Shown here in pieces: positions 22,701-32,626 of a stretch of DNA of 64,000 bases. The translations under genes were made by a program, and so were the position numbers. The DNA is taken from NCBI GenBank assembly GCA_030278955.1, contig JAOANR010000006.1, positions 50,992,915 through 51,056,914 on the forward strand, in the 5' to 3' direction. Numbering within the stretch: position 1 is the stretch's first letter; every line of letters starts with the position of its first letter. The stretch comes from Hygrophila difformis (lineage: Eukaryota; Streptophyta; Magnoliopsida; Lamiales; Acanthaceae). A model generated the notes under the pieces. It did no database searches. It worked only from the letters and a program-made list of their open reading frames with translations, and was not told where the DNA came from.

Positions 22701-23389
22701 GTTGGGAGCGGGAAGATCTGATCGGGCAAGGCATGCCACCGCTGTTGCTCTCAAACTAACTTTCATCCTTTCACTCTGTGTTGTCACAGCCTTGTATTTT
22801 GGTCACCGACTGTGGTCGAGCTGCTTCAGCAATAGCCCTGTTGTGATTGATGCATTTGCATCGATGATGCCATTCCTCCTGGTATCGATTATGTTGGATT
22901 TTATCCAGGGCATCCTATCAGGTAAAGAACTGCATATATAGATTAGTATACTAAAAAAATTCAGCCATAGCTCATACTATAAGTCTGAAAATCCCTTTGT
23001 TTTTTTTTTTATTAAGGGGTTGCAAGAGGCTGCGGATGGCAGCATCCGGTGATGTATATCAACCTGGGAACGTTTTATTTGATTGGCATGCCCGTTGCAG
23101 CCCTCCTCGGTTTCAAGTTGAAACTGTATGCCAAGGTACAACCTAGGTGTTAGAATTGGACATGGAAATGATTTATTGAGACTCATAAAAGTTCATTTCT
23201 AACAAGAGAAAAAAAAATAAAAAAATCATTCATTTTGATTGGGATTCACAGGGATTGTGGATTGGGTTAATATGTGGATTGACAGTCCAGATGATAGGCC
23301 TTTTGGTACTTGCAAAATATACAAGATGGAGATGCCTAGAGGTTTGTAAGGATTCATCCATAAAGGCTGATAATGTTGCAGATGCTTGA
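19739..23389 (+). CDS. MATE family transporter (DETOXIFICATION), seven exons
   Basis: Exons 19739-20023, 21739-22283, 22381-22467, 22546-22602, 22683-22921, 23017-23135 and 23252-23389, all GT..AG and in frame, give 489 residues, normal for plant DTX proteins. These are 12-helix proton-coupled exporters of alkaloids, flavonoids and xenobiotics at the plasma or vacuolar membrane. Family marks: [20 protein letters not shown] (helix 1), [14 protein letters not shown] after exon 2 starts, [18 protein letters not shown] across exon 3, [11 protein letters not shown] in exon 5, ARGCGWQ in exon 6. Odd point: after GHL in exon 1 the loop reads [18 protein letters not shown], about four residues longer and more basic than the usual acidic G.L.LA segment. 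The substrate cannot be inferred. Intron 1 (1.7 kb) carries a MITE. Confidence 0.92.
20214..20421. mobile_element. Stowaway MITE in MATE intron 1
   Basis: TA|CTTCATCCATTCC to GGAATGGAGG|TA. The interior matches the 13930 copy (TTTGATATTCTAAATCTATG, CACTTGACTATATT). TCCATTCCTA is doubled at the left end. Confidence 0.75.
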
Positions 23390-23859
23390 GTTTCTGGATG
23401 GCAGGAGGAAGCTTGTCATAGAACTTAAATTGAGACCATGGATGATCTAAAAATTGTATGAAAAAGACAGACACATCAGGCTGTTTGAAATAGTGATTAA
23501 ATAGGAGGAATCTGTATTGTTTACTAATTATGAATGAAATAAGGGACAGGGTGGACTGATTCTTGTGGTTCACCAAATCAGCACTAAGGGATCGTGATTT
23601 TGTGTAAGGATTTTATTGTTTGGGATGAACAAAGGAATAGAGTGTTTGGGTAATTCCCAAGTTGTGTAAGAGAATAATGCAATGGAAAATGTTTGTGGGT
23701 GACCCTCGGATTGTCAACTCTGTATATATGAGTATACATGATATTTCAATCCATAGGATTGAGTAATTTGATATAGAGGTTTAATGTATTGTTTTATTTT
23801 TATTATAAAAGTGTGTTATCTATAATGAATGAGAAATTAGTTTTTACAACACATTGTCT
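23390..23859. other. MATE 3' UTR and flank
   Basis: Likely 3' UTR to about 23.7 kb, with AATAATGCAATGG near 23671 as a weak poly(A)-region candidate. No other gene. Confidence 0.4.
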
Positions 23860-23868
23860 TTAAATAAT

Positions 23869-24880
23869 GAGATAATAACTAAAATAGGTCATCAGAAGGA
23901 GTCAGCAAGCCCGAATTCTTTTTCATTAGGCTCTATAGTCTGGTCCCTTTAAGAGTTTCCACTTTTGGACCACCATATTTTGATTTAGAGAAATGAGCCA
24001 TTAGAAGGATTTCGGGCGTGAATTTAGACCATTGGGCTGGAATTCGGGCCGCGATGGCCTAAAAGTGAAAATTACTCTTATGGTGGTCTATTTTCGTTTT
24101 TTTCAATTATTTTTTATTTTATGTAATTAAAATAAATAATACTCATTCAGTGCCATTATTTATGTCCTACTTCTTTTTTTTTCTTGTTCCAACATTTTCA
24201 TTTCATTTTCATTTAAAAAAATAATTAAATATTAATCGTCAAATTTATCCATCACATCACATTAATAAATAAATATATTAAACTTTCAAACCCACTACCA
24301 TTAATAATTCCAATTCATCCTACAACCACATATCAGTAAATCACATATAAATCAATAAATTAAAATTATAAACTCATTACCATCACATATATAAAATGTA
24401 ACTTAAGAATTTATATAATATGATTGTGATGAATTTATAATTTTAATTTATTTATTTATGTATGATTTACTAATATATGGTTGTAAGTTGGATTGGAATA
24501 TAAATGATAATGAGTTTGAAAGTTTAATATATTTATTTATTAGTGCTATATGATGGGTAGATTTGACAATTAATATTTAACTATTTAAAAAAAATAAAAT
24601 AAAAATGTTGGAATAAGAATAAAAAGAAAGTAGGATATAAATAATGGCAGAATGAGTATTATTTATTTTAATTACATAAAATAAAAAATAATTCAGAAAA
24701 ACTAAAATAGGCCATCAGAATGAGTCATTTCCATTTTTAAGCTATCGCAGCCCGAATTACATCCCAATAGCCTAAATTCAGGCCCGAAAATCCTTCTAAT
24801 GGCCTATTTTCCCGAATTAAAATATCATGACCCAAAAGTGGAAATGATTCCTTCTGGTGGCCTATATTAGTTTTTACCTC
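23869..24880. mobile_element. Mutator-like element forming a 1-kb palindrome
   Basis: The left end GAGATAATAACTAAAATAGG and inverted right end GAGGTAAAAACTAATATAGG continue as inverted repeats through nearly the whole 1,012 bp, with the centre near 24375. A 9-bp target duplication with one mismatch flanks it, TTAAATAAT (23860-23868) and TTAAGTAAT (24881-24889), as for MULEs. Arms share GGCCTATTTT, GAATTTAGGC and TACATAAAATAAAAAATAAT. No coding capacity. Confidence 0.82.
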
Positions 24881-25043
24881 TTAAGTAATTATCATCCACC
24901 TTGTGAACTGAATACCTTTTGATTTCTTAGACTCTCATGAACAGCTTCACTAACTTCACTAGATTGTAGAACACATGTTTGTAGACAATATACAGAATAA
25001 TATATCAAAATAGATGACTGGCATACTCAAAATAGATTAAATG

Positions 25044-25215
25044 GAGAATCAGACTTAACTCACGTGGTCATGTTCCATGCTTTCCAATCATAGGTTAGGG
25101 GTTCAATTCCCATGTGGCCCCTATTCCTCCCCTTAATCCCTCTTTGTAATTTGTGTGGTTTGGGTTCACACACACCCTTATCGACACATAGGTGTCAATG
25201 TTTAAAAAAATATAT
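25044..25215 (+). mobile_element. tRNA-derived SINE (family A, long-tail variant)
   Basis: Box B GGGGTTCAATTCCC, CTCTTTGTAATTTGTGTGG body, the GACACATAGGTGTCAATG tail shared with 5746-5770, and an A-rich end. Probable 8-bp target duplication ATTAAATG (25036-25043, 25216-25223). Confidence 0.8.
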
Positions 25216-25223
25216 ATTAAATG

Positions 25224-26800
25224 TATTTTTATAAATGAAACATACTCGGAAAATAAATGACTAGCAAATGAAAATTGCATTTTGAATATTCTAAAATTTT
25301 ATTACAAACTGTGATTACTAAAATAACTAACTTCAGTGACATATGAAATAAGTTTATTCTTGTCAAAAAAAAAAATTTATATCATGCGATACATCACAAC
25401 CTTTGATTCCATTAAATTGATGTTTGAGATTAACTTGAAGCCAAGGTTAAAATAGTAAATTTGCTATATCTAATTTTGTTAACAAACAATTGCTCGTTGA
25501 ATTCTCTATGTTATTCATCTTTACTTTTCCTCCATGCATTTCAATATGACCAATCGACCTTATATTACCCTCTAATTTACTTAATTATGCAGCTATACAT
25601 ATATATATCTATATATGTTGAACTGTTCATGAAAATATACCTAAAAGTTCCTAGTTGAGTTGTTGAATTTTTCGTAAAAACCTTGTTGAATTGTTCATGA
25701 AAAGATCATTGAATTGTTCTTGGTAGCGTCACTGAATTATTGTTGGTGGCGTCGCTGAATTGTATATGGTAACATTGCTGAATTCTTCTTGGTGTAGTCG
25801 CTGAAATCATCTAGGTAGGATTACTGAAATATACTGCATTTGATAAGTTAGGGCCGTTGAATTCTTCTAGGGTAGAATCGCTGAAATATTTTTTTATAAC
25901 ATCACTGAATTATTTTTTTGTAACATAGTTGAAATTATCTATTAATATATTTGTTACCATCTTTAATAAGTATCGTAGATCATAAAAAAAATATTTGAAA
26001 TATTAGATAATAGTTGAAATTATCTATTAATATATTTTTACCATCTTTAATAAGTATCGTAGATCATAAAACAAAAACTATTTGAAATATTAGGTGGATT
26101 ACCAAATATTAGATATGATAGCATACTAAATATAGGGTTATATTTTTATTATGACAATTATACCCTTTTTAAATTATAACTATTGGATCATTTTTAATGG
26201 TATAGATTGATTGTTTTGATGTACTACAAATCCTTGGTAGAACCGTAACTGAACCCTACAATGCATTACTGATATATGATTGATTTACTATTTTACCCAT
26301 ATAGAGAATCATATCCATTTTATTTATTTCTTGTGAAGCCATTGACCAGAGAAAATGTGATAGCCCATATTACAAACGAAATATGTGGGATAGTCGGCTG
26401 GGTGGGTGGGAATCAAAATTCCAAACATTGGAAAACTGTAAACTTGACCACTTGGCCAATCATATTCATTAGTTTTAAAACCACAATTATTGCTCCATCT
26501 GTCCTATTTAAATTGTCCTGTTTGATTGTAATTTTTCAACCGCTAATATCTCAAAATATGTATAATAAAAAAATTATATAAATATATATTTTAAACTACA
26601 TGATTATAGGATTCTAATAAGACCCAACTCGACTATTTTTTCAAATATATACTCGCAATAAAATTGAGTCAAATTCAAATAATGAACAGTATCAAAAAAT
26701 CAAACAAAACATCTAAAATGAGACGAAAGAATATTAATTTCTTGTGCGGCGCGTCTAGCATTCTAAATTATGATCAAGATATATTGAAATCTTTAATATC
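25224..26800. other. AT-rich spacer with MITE remnant
   Basis: No gene. CTGAAT/GTTGAATTGTT words recur between 25655 and 25935. A segment at about 25935-25995 recurs at about 26005-26065 (TTGAAATTATCTATTAATAT). A degraded Stowaway lies at about 26489-26733 (GCTCCATCTGTCC to GAGACGAAAGAATA). Confidence 0.5.
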
Positions 26801-26808
26801 TATCTATA

Positions 26809-27130
26809 TCTATATATAGATAAAAGTAATATAGTCTAATTTCCCCCACTTCCCCACCCCCCTTTTCAACATCTCATCCGGCTATTTTTTTCAATTTCAA
26901 CAATCATATATACTCACTAAATCTAATATATATGATCTAATTCAACTACCTCAATTATATATACTCCCTAAATCCATAATATATAATCTAATATTTAATT
27001 TCAACATACTCAATCATATCATATATATTCCCCAAATCTATAATATATAATACTCTTAAAATTTTAAATTATTTCCACTAAATACACATATTTGAATTAA
27101 CTATAAATACATCTATCTATATCTATATCT

Positions 27131-27145
<15 letters not shown>
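26809..27145 (+). mobile_element. Helitron-type 5' end, first (truncated) copy
   Basis: A|TCTATATATAGATAAAAG followed by TAATATAGTCTAATTTCCC and a C-rich stretch. The same sequence starts again at 27146, so this is either a truncated Helitron or a tandem end. The boundary on the right is set by the second copy. Confidence 0.55.

Positions 27146-27147
<2 letters not shown>
27116..27147 (+). repeat. CTATAT microsatellite
   Basis: About five CTATAT units directly before the second Helitron-type end. Confidence 0.8.
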
Positions 27148-27161
<14 letters not shown>

Positions 27162-28440
27162 TATATAAAAGTAATATAGTCTAATTTCCCTCCACTTTCC
27201 CGCCCCCTTTTTTCAACAACTCATCCACCTATTCTCTCCCCTTTTCAACAACCTAAATCATATATGAAAATAATTAAAATAAAAATTCTAAATCTAAAAT
27301 CTTATATTTAATTTATTAGTCTAAACAGAAGAAAAAAATATATTATCCTGATATATATCTTGGGATTTGAATTTAAATCCAATGTTCAATTTCTTAGTCT
27401 AAAAGAAAAAATCTAATATTTACTTTCTTATTATATTTTATATCTATATTATCATAATAAAATCTTAATATAATATGATAATATATTTAACCATAATATT
27501 ACATATTTTTAGAAGATCACTTCCATTCTTCTAAGATTTGAAACCATAAAATTCATTCTCATTGACATCAAATAAATATATATATATATATAATATTTAT
27601 ATCTATAATATCCTAATAAAATCTTAATAAAATATTATAATATCTTTAATTTATACTATTATATATTTTAGATGATCACTTCAAATCCAATTCCACCACT
27701 CCTATTGCTCTATAAATACTTCATTCATTTATCTAATCTTACGGTGGTCTTAAAGTTCTCACCCTCTCATATTTTATTTCTTTATTCTTATTCTCCATTA
27801 TTTTCTTATGTCTTCTTAACTTTGATTTTATATTTAAATATTTTTTTTTGTTTCCCACATCAATGTTTTCCTAATATTTATTTTGCTTCAGGTTAATTTT
27901 TCTCTCTTTTGTTGCAAAATATTCTTCATCTTTATATTCATGTAAGAATTTTTTTTCTTTCTGTTACTCTGCGTGTGAATAATATTAATAAGTTTTTTTT
28001 AAAACGTAATGTTAAATATATATTTTTAATGCTTTTCCATTGTCTTTTGCAGGATTACATGTTGCTATAATGCAGGATTGCAATGAAGTCATATTCTATA
28101 ATTTGTTTTTGTCATTCTAATTTGGATACTACTCAAAATTATTTCTATAGCATAAAGTTTGTTTTATATTGATTTTATTTTTGTTTGTTTATTGTCTTTA
28201 TTCGTGTTTTGAAAATAGTGAAAAAAATTGAAGAGTGTAAATTTGGAGATGTTCCCCTGTATTTGTTGTATTTTTTTCTTTTGTTAATAGATTATTCATA
28301 TTTTGATTTGTCTTTTGGATATAATTTTTATATATTTTTTGTATTGATTTAAGTTCACTATAAAATATAAAAACAACAACAATTTAATTGAATTGGAAAA
28401 ATTGGGAAGATAATCCAATAAATTAAATACTTACCCTGCA
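27146..28440 (+). mobile_element. Helitron-type 5' region, second copy
   Basis: A|TCTATATATATATATATATA then AAAAGTAATATAGTCTAATT and TTTCCCGCCCCC. It contains a CTATAAATACTT promoter-like box at 27711 and a TTGTCTTTTGCAG acceptor-like site at 28050. It runs to the LINE 3' end. No Rep/helicase is seen. The matching 3' end may be the one at 44471-44507. Confidence 0.5.
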
Positions 28441-28524
28441 ATATTTTTTTGGTAACAGCCAAAAGGCGAGCTAAAGAAAAGGAAAATGAAAAATACACGA
28501 AAAGAAAAAACGACACCCTACAAG

Positions 28525-31500
28525 TCACCGCCTAGGGTATCGCACACCCTCTGAATCTCGCTGCAGGATATCTCCAATTCCATCCGGTGGAAACGCCCAA
28601 GTCGTAAAGAATTGTTCATCCAACACTGCTTTGCGAGCCAAGTAGTCAGCCGCCTGGTTTCCTTCTCTACACACATGTCGTATTCTGCAACTTTCAAATT
28701 TTGCCTGGACTCGCCGAATGAGATCAATCAATGGCCAAAGATGGTGAAACTCATTGCCTTCCTCTCGCACCAATCGGACCGCCCCAAGGGAGTCTGAGTA
28801 CAATGTCACTCGGCTCGCCCCACAACCCTCCGCCATGCACAGCCCTCGCCAAATCGCATACATCTCAATGTCAATAATGGGTCTCCTTCCATGTTGGCCA
28901 CTCTCTCCCCTCAACCATTCCCCATCTCCTCGGCGGCAGACCACCCCATAACCAGATTTTCCAATGTCTGGCAGTAGGCATCCGTCTGTGTGCACCACCG
29001 TAGCCGCCTCAGCCTCATCATTCCACCCTATCAGACGAATGCTATCGCCCGTCCCCTCAACCGAGCCTCGCCCTCTAGCCATAGCCGCAGCCATCCTCTT
29101 CGCCTTCCACCAAAGTTGGTCCCTCGAGTGATGCTTCCCCTCAAACACTCGATAGTTGCGCTCACACCAACACGTCCATAACACCGCTAGGAACCACTCT
29201 TTCTTCGACCGATACCAAAACTCCAACCAGTAGGTAGTAGCTCCCCTCTCCACCGTCCCTACCTCCTCAGTTTCATGCATGCCACAGTGTCTCCACATAT
29301 CCCTCGCCCATGCACACAAAAAAATAGCATGCTGCCACGTCTCAATTTCCGAACCACACACCACGCACAATGGTGATGCTGCCACTCCCCGCCTATGCCT
29401 CAAGCCATTAGTGACCAACGAGTTGTGTCCCATAAGCCAAAGGGTCATACCAATTTTTTCCGGAATCGCCATAGCCCACATCCATCTCCATGAGCCCGGG
29501 GTTTCCTCACTCTTCTCCAGAAGTTCATAAGCAGAGGCCACCGAATACACCCCCCGCTTCCCAAGTCTCCAATGCAGCATGTCATCCAAGTTGGCATTCA
29601 AGACTGGTAGTGGGGCTTCCTGGAGTTTTTCGCGCAGCTCCCCTGGAATCCAAGTGTATACGCGATTCCACTCCCACCCTTGTTCTCCAACAATATCACG
29701 GATACATAATTCGACGTCATTATAATGCACAAATGGCATCAAAGGCCCAAGCGTTGTGCCTTCCCACCATGGAGAATGCCACAGCGAGGAGAGGCCGTTC
29801 CCAATCCTAACTCCAAATCCTGCCCTCAATTCATCCAAAACTCGAATCAACGTCCTCCAAAGCTTAGTGCCCAACCAATGCTGTCCCGGAAAGGCTCTCG
29901 GAGGCAGCCCATACTTGTCCCGAAAAACCTTCACCCACAACTTATTATCTGTCATAATAAGATGCCATAATTGCTTTCCAAGGAAGGCCGTATTCATCCA
30001 TCGAGCTGTCCTCACTCCCAGACCACCCACTCCCCTTTTCCTCGCCACCTTCGGCCAACTCACCAGGTGGAGGCCCCGGTCAGCTCCTCCTTTCCAAATC
30101 CACTGAGCTATGGATGCATCGATCGCCTTGCACACCCCCTGCGGCAACCAGTGAACTTGCATGGCGTATGAAGGCACGGCCGAGAGCACGGCCCTTGCTT
30201 TAGTAATCCTACCCGCCTTATTCAAAAACTTCGACGACCAAAGAGCTATATTCCCCTCCAACCTCTGCAAGATATAATCGAAATGGCTACTTTTCATTCT
30301 CCCATGCACAATAGGAAATCCCAAGTACTTCCCGAGATCATCCGTAACTCCAATCCTCAAATGGTTGCCAATCCACCCCTCAATCTCTTCATTTCCCCCG
30401 GGCGAGATAAAGGCCCTGGACTTGCTTGCATTAACCTTCATACCCGCCCTAGACGTAAATCTAAACAACACTGCAGCCATGCACTTGATGCTATCCTCGC
30501 TTGCTGAGGAGCAAAGGATTAAATCATCAGCAAAAATCATGTGGGAGATTCCAATCCCCCCACGTCGAAGCGTGATCGGCCGCCACTCCCCAACACAGAT
30601 AGCCTCCTCAACCAATCGTGATAGTTTTTCCATAATAATAACAAACAAGTAAGGAGACAGGGGATCGCCCTGTCTTAGTCCCCGTCCCGACTTGATCTTG
30701 TTAAGTAAACCCCCATTCCAGAGAACCGAGAATGATGTAGATCTCACACAAGCCATAATTAGCGCCCTGCATGCAACAGGCAACTTCATCTCCTCCAAGC
30801 ACACTTCCAAGAAATCCCACCTCACCGAGTCATAAGCCTTGGCCAGATCGATTTTTATCACAACTCCCTGGCACCCCGCCCGTCTGTTCTCCATAGTAGA
30901 GACAATCTCTTGGAGCAGCATACCGTTGTCGCTCGTCCCCCTTCCCGGCAGAAAGGCCGACTGAGCTGGCCCGATATATGTAGACAGAATAGGCCGAAGC
31001 CTATTAACTAGCACCTTCGTGATAATCTTGTACGTGACATTGCAAAGTGTCAAGGGTCTGAACTCAGTTAGGCTGCGTGGAACATCCACCTTTGGTATGA
31101 GACACATTATCGCATGCGCTATCTCCTCCGGAATCACCGCCGTTTGCCCCACATGTGTAACCATATTGAATATTCCATCCCCTAGTAGGTGCCAATACCT
31201 CTTATAAAATATCACCGGAAAACCATCCGGCCCGGGAGCCGCATAGTCCCGCATTTGTTTCAAAGCCGCGTCCACCTCATCCCGTCGAACCGGTTCTGCC
31301 AGCGTCGCCACCTCCCACTCCGGGATCTCGGCCAGCGGTATGATAGCCTCTCCAATGGGATCCTCCTCCACCTGCTGAAACATGCTACTGAAATATTGAC
31401 TTGCATGGCTTCGTAGTTCCTCCTGATCAGTAGACCAGCGGCCTTCCTCCACCTCCAGCCCATATATCCTATTCCGTTTGCGTCTCACCTTGGTCTGCGC

Positions 31501-32592
31501 ATGGAAGTATTTGGTGTTTCTGTCTCCCCACTTAACCCATCGGTCTTTAGCTTTTTGGAACCATAATAACTCCTCCTGGTATAATGCTAAATCCAATTCC
31601 GCTTTTAATTCACTCTCCAACCGTCTCATGCAAGCTGAATCCACCCTATCCAGAACTCTCTCAATCCCCATAATCCTCCTCTTTAATATGCGGATCCGGT
31701 GGCCAACATTGCCAAATGTGTTCACATTGAAATCACCAGACAGGCGCTGGACGTGCCGAAGAGCCTCATTCACCGCCCCCCTACCAAGCTCCACTCCTTT
31801 CTGCACGACACTCTCATATTCTACATGAGTGGCCCAGGCCGCCTCCCATCGAAACGGTCGTGCCCCCTGCAAGCCCCCTCTATCACCACATGTGAGCTTG
31901 AGAGGCGCATGATCCGATCCCAACTTAGGTAGCAATCTAATCCGTCCTTCCGGAAAAAGCAAGTTCCACTCCACGTTAGCCACCCCTCTGTCTAGTCTTT
32001 TGGCAAGCCGCCTGCCTTCTACTGTCCTGACCCATGAAGCCATAGGCCCAACGGTCGAGACACCCAGGAGTTCACAGTCAACCAAGGTTTGGCGAAGCCC
32101 CTCCGCCCTAGAGTGAATGTACACCGCCCCCTCCACTTCATCCTGTGCTACTACTTCATTCCAATCCCCTATCACAAACCACGGCCCCGTACGGATCGAG
32201 GCAACCTGCCGCAGCTCCTCCCAGTTAACAACCCGTCTCTGGTAGTTCGGGTCCGCATAGATGGCCGTCATAGTCCAAGCGCACGCCCCTCGAGAGAGTT
32301 CGAAAGTAAGCATTCGATCCCTAGCATCAATCAGGCCACATCCGTACGGCATCCCTTGTGCTTTCAACACCCACAAGCCTCCCGCCCTGCCCATAGCTTC
32401 CTGGATATGACAGCTAATATAACCTTTCCTCGCAAAGAAGTATCTAACATGTTCAAAGGAGCCTTGAGGTTCCATCAAACATAAAATATCCGGCTTGTGT
32501 TCATGTAAAATAGAACTCATCCATCTCCTCGCGCTTCTACTCATAATACCCCGCACATTCCAAGATATCATCGTAAAATCCGTAAACTCCAT
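28525..32592 (-). CDS. LINE ORF2: endonuclease, reverse transcriptase and RNase H
   Basis: 1,355 residues, no internal stop. Residues about 8-230 are the apurinic-like endonuclease (SWNVRG with N12, E41, GDWNE near 140, SDHAP near 228), which nicks target DNA. Residues about 450-740 are the reverse transcriptase (APGPDGF, KIDLAKAYDSV, GLRQGDPLSP, FADD near 686). Residues about 1020-1105 are the zf-RVT zinc-binding region (C..C..H...C pattern in PLCVVCGSEIETWQHAIFLC). Residues about 1197-1330 are RNase H with the acidic set in HTDG, IEMYAI, YSDS and NQAADYLA. All key residues I can see are present. It acts in target-primed reverse transcription in the nucleus. Confidence 0.95.
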   Translation of the reverse strand: MEFTDFTMISWNVRGIMSRSARRWMSSILHEHKPDILCLMEPQGSFEHVRYFFARKGYISCHIQEAMGRAGGLWVLKAQGMPYGCGLIDARDRMLTFELSRGACAWTMTAIYADPNYQRRVVNWEELRQVASIRTGPWFVIGDWNEVVAQDEVEGAVYIHSRAEGLRQTLVDCELLGVSTVGPMASWVRTVEGRRLAKRLDRGVANVEWNLLFPEGRIRLLPKLGSDHAPLKLTCGDRGGLQGARPFRWEAAWATHVEYESVVQKGVELGRGAVNEALRHVQRLSGDFNVNTFGNVGHRIRILKRRIMGIERVLDRVDSACMRRLESELKAELDLALYQEELLWFQKAKDRWVKWGDRNTKYFHAQTKVRRKRNRIYGLEVEEGRWSTDQEELRSHASQYFSSMFQQVEEDPIGEAIIPLAEIPEWEVATLAEPVRRDEVDAALKQMRDYAAPGPDGFPVIFYKRYWHLLGDGIFNMVTHVGQTAVIPEEIAHAIMCLIPKVDVPRSLTEFRPLTLCNVTYKIITKVLVNRLRPILSTYIGPAQSAFLPGRGTSDNGMLLQEIVSTMENRRAGCQGVVIKIDLAKAYDSVRWDFLEVCLEEMKLPVACRALIMACVRSTSFSVLWNGGLLNKIKSGRGLRQGDPLSPYLFVIIMEKLSRLVEEAICVGEWRPITLRRGGIGISHMIFADDLILCSSASEDSIKCMAAVLFRFTSRAGMKVNASKSRAFISPGGNEEIEGWIGNHLRIGVTDDLGKYLGFPIVHGRMKSSHFDYILQRLEGNIALWSSKFLNKAGRITKARAVLSAVPSYAMQVHWLPQGVCKAIDASIAQWIWKGGADRGLHLVSWPKVARKRGVGGLGVRTARWMNTAFLGKQLWHLIMTDNKLWVKVFRDKYGLPPRAFPGQHWLGTKLWRTLIRVLDELRAGFGVRIGNGLSSLWHSPWWEGTTLGPLMPFVHYNDVELCIRDIVGEQGWEWNRVYTWIPGELREKLQEAPLPVLNANLDDMLHWRLGKRGVYSVASAYELLEKSEETPGSWRWMWAMAIPEKIGMTLWLMGHNSLVTNGLRHRRGVAASPLCVVCGSEIETWQHAIFLCAWARDMWRHCGMHETEEVGTVERGATTYWLEFWYRSKKEWFLAVLWTCWCERNYRVFEGKHHSRDQLWWKAKRMAAAMARGRGSVEGTGDSIRLIGWNDEAEAATVVHTDGCLLPDIGKSGYGVVCRRGDGEWLRGESGQHGRRPIIDIEMYAIWRGLCMAEGCGASRVTLYSDSLGAVRLVREEGNEFHHLWPLIDLIRRVQAKFESCRIRHVCREGNQAADYLARKAVLDEQFFTTWAFPPDGIGDILQRDSEGVRYPRR

Positions 32593-32626
32593 AAATAACT
32601 AGGGAGAAGAAGGTAACCAGCAGCGC

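Noticed and set aside
28612..32484. Many plus-strand frames opposite the minus-strand LINE
   Set aside because: Antisense shadows of ORF2 and ORF1; no recognisable domains.
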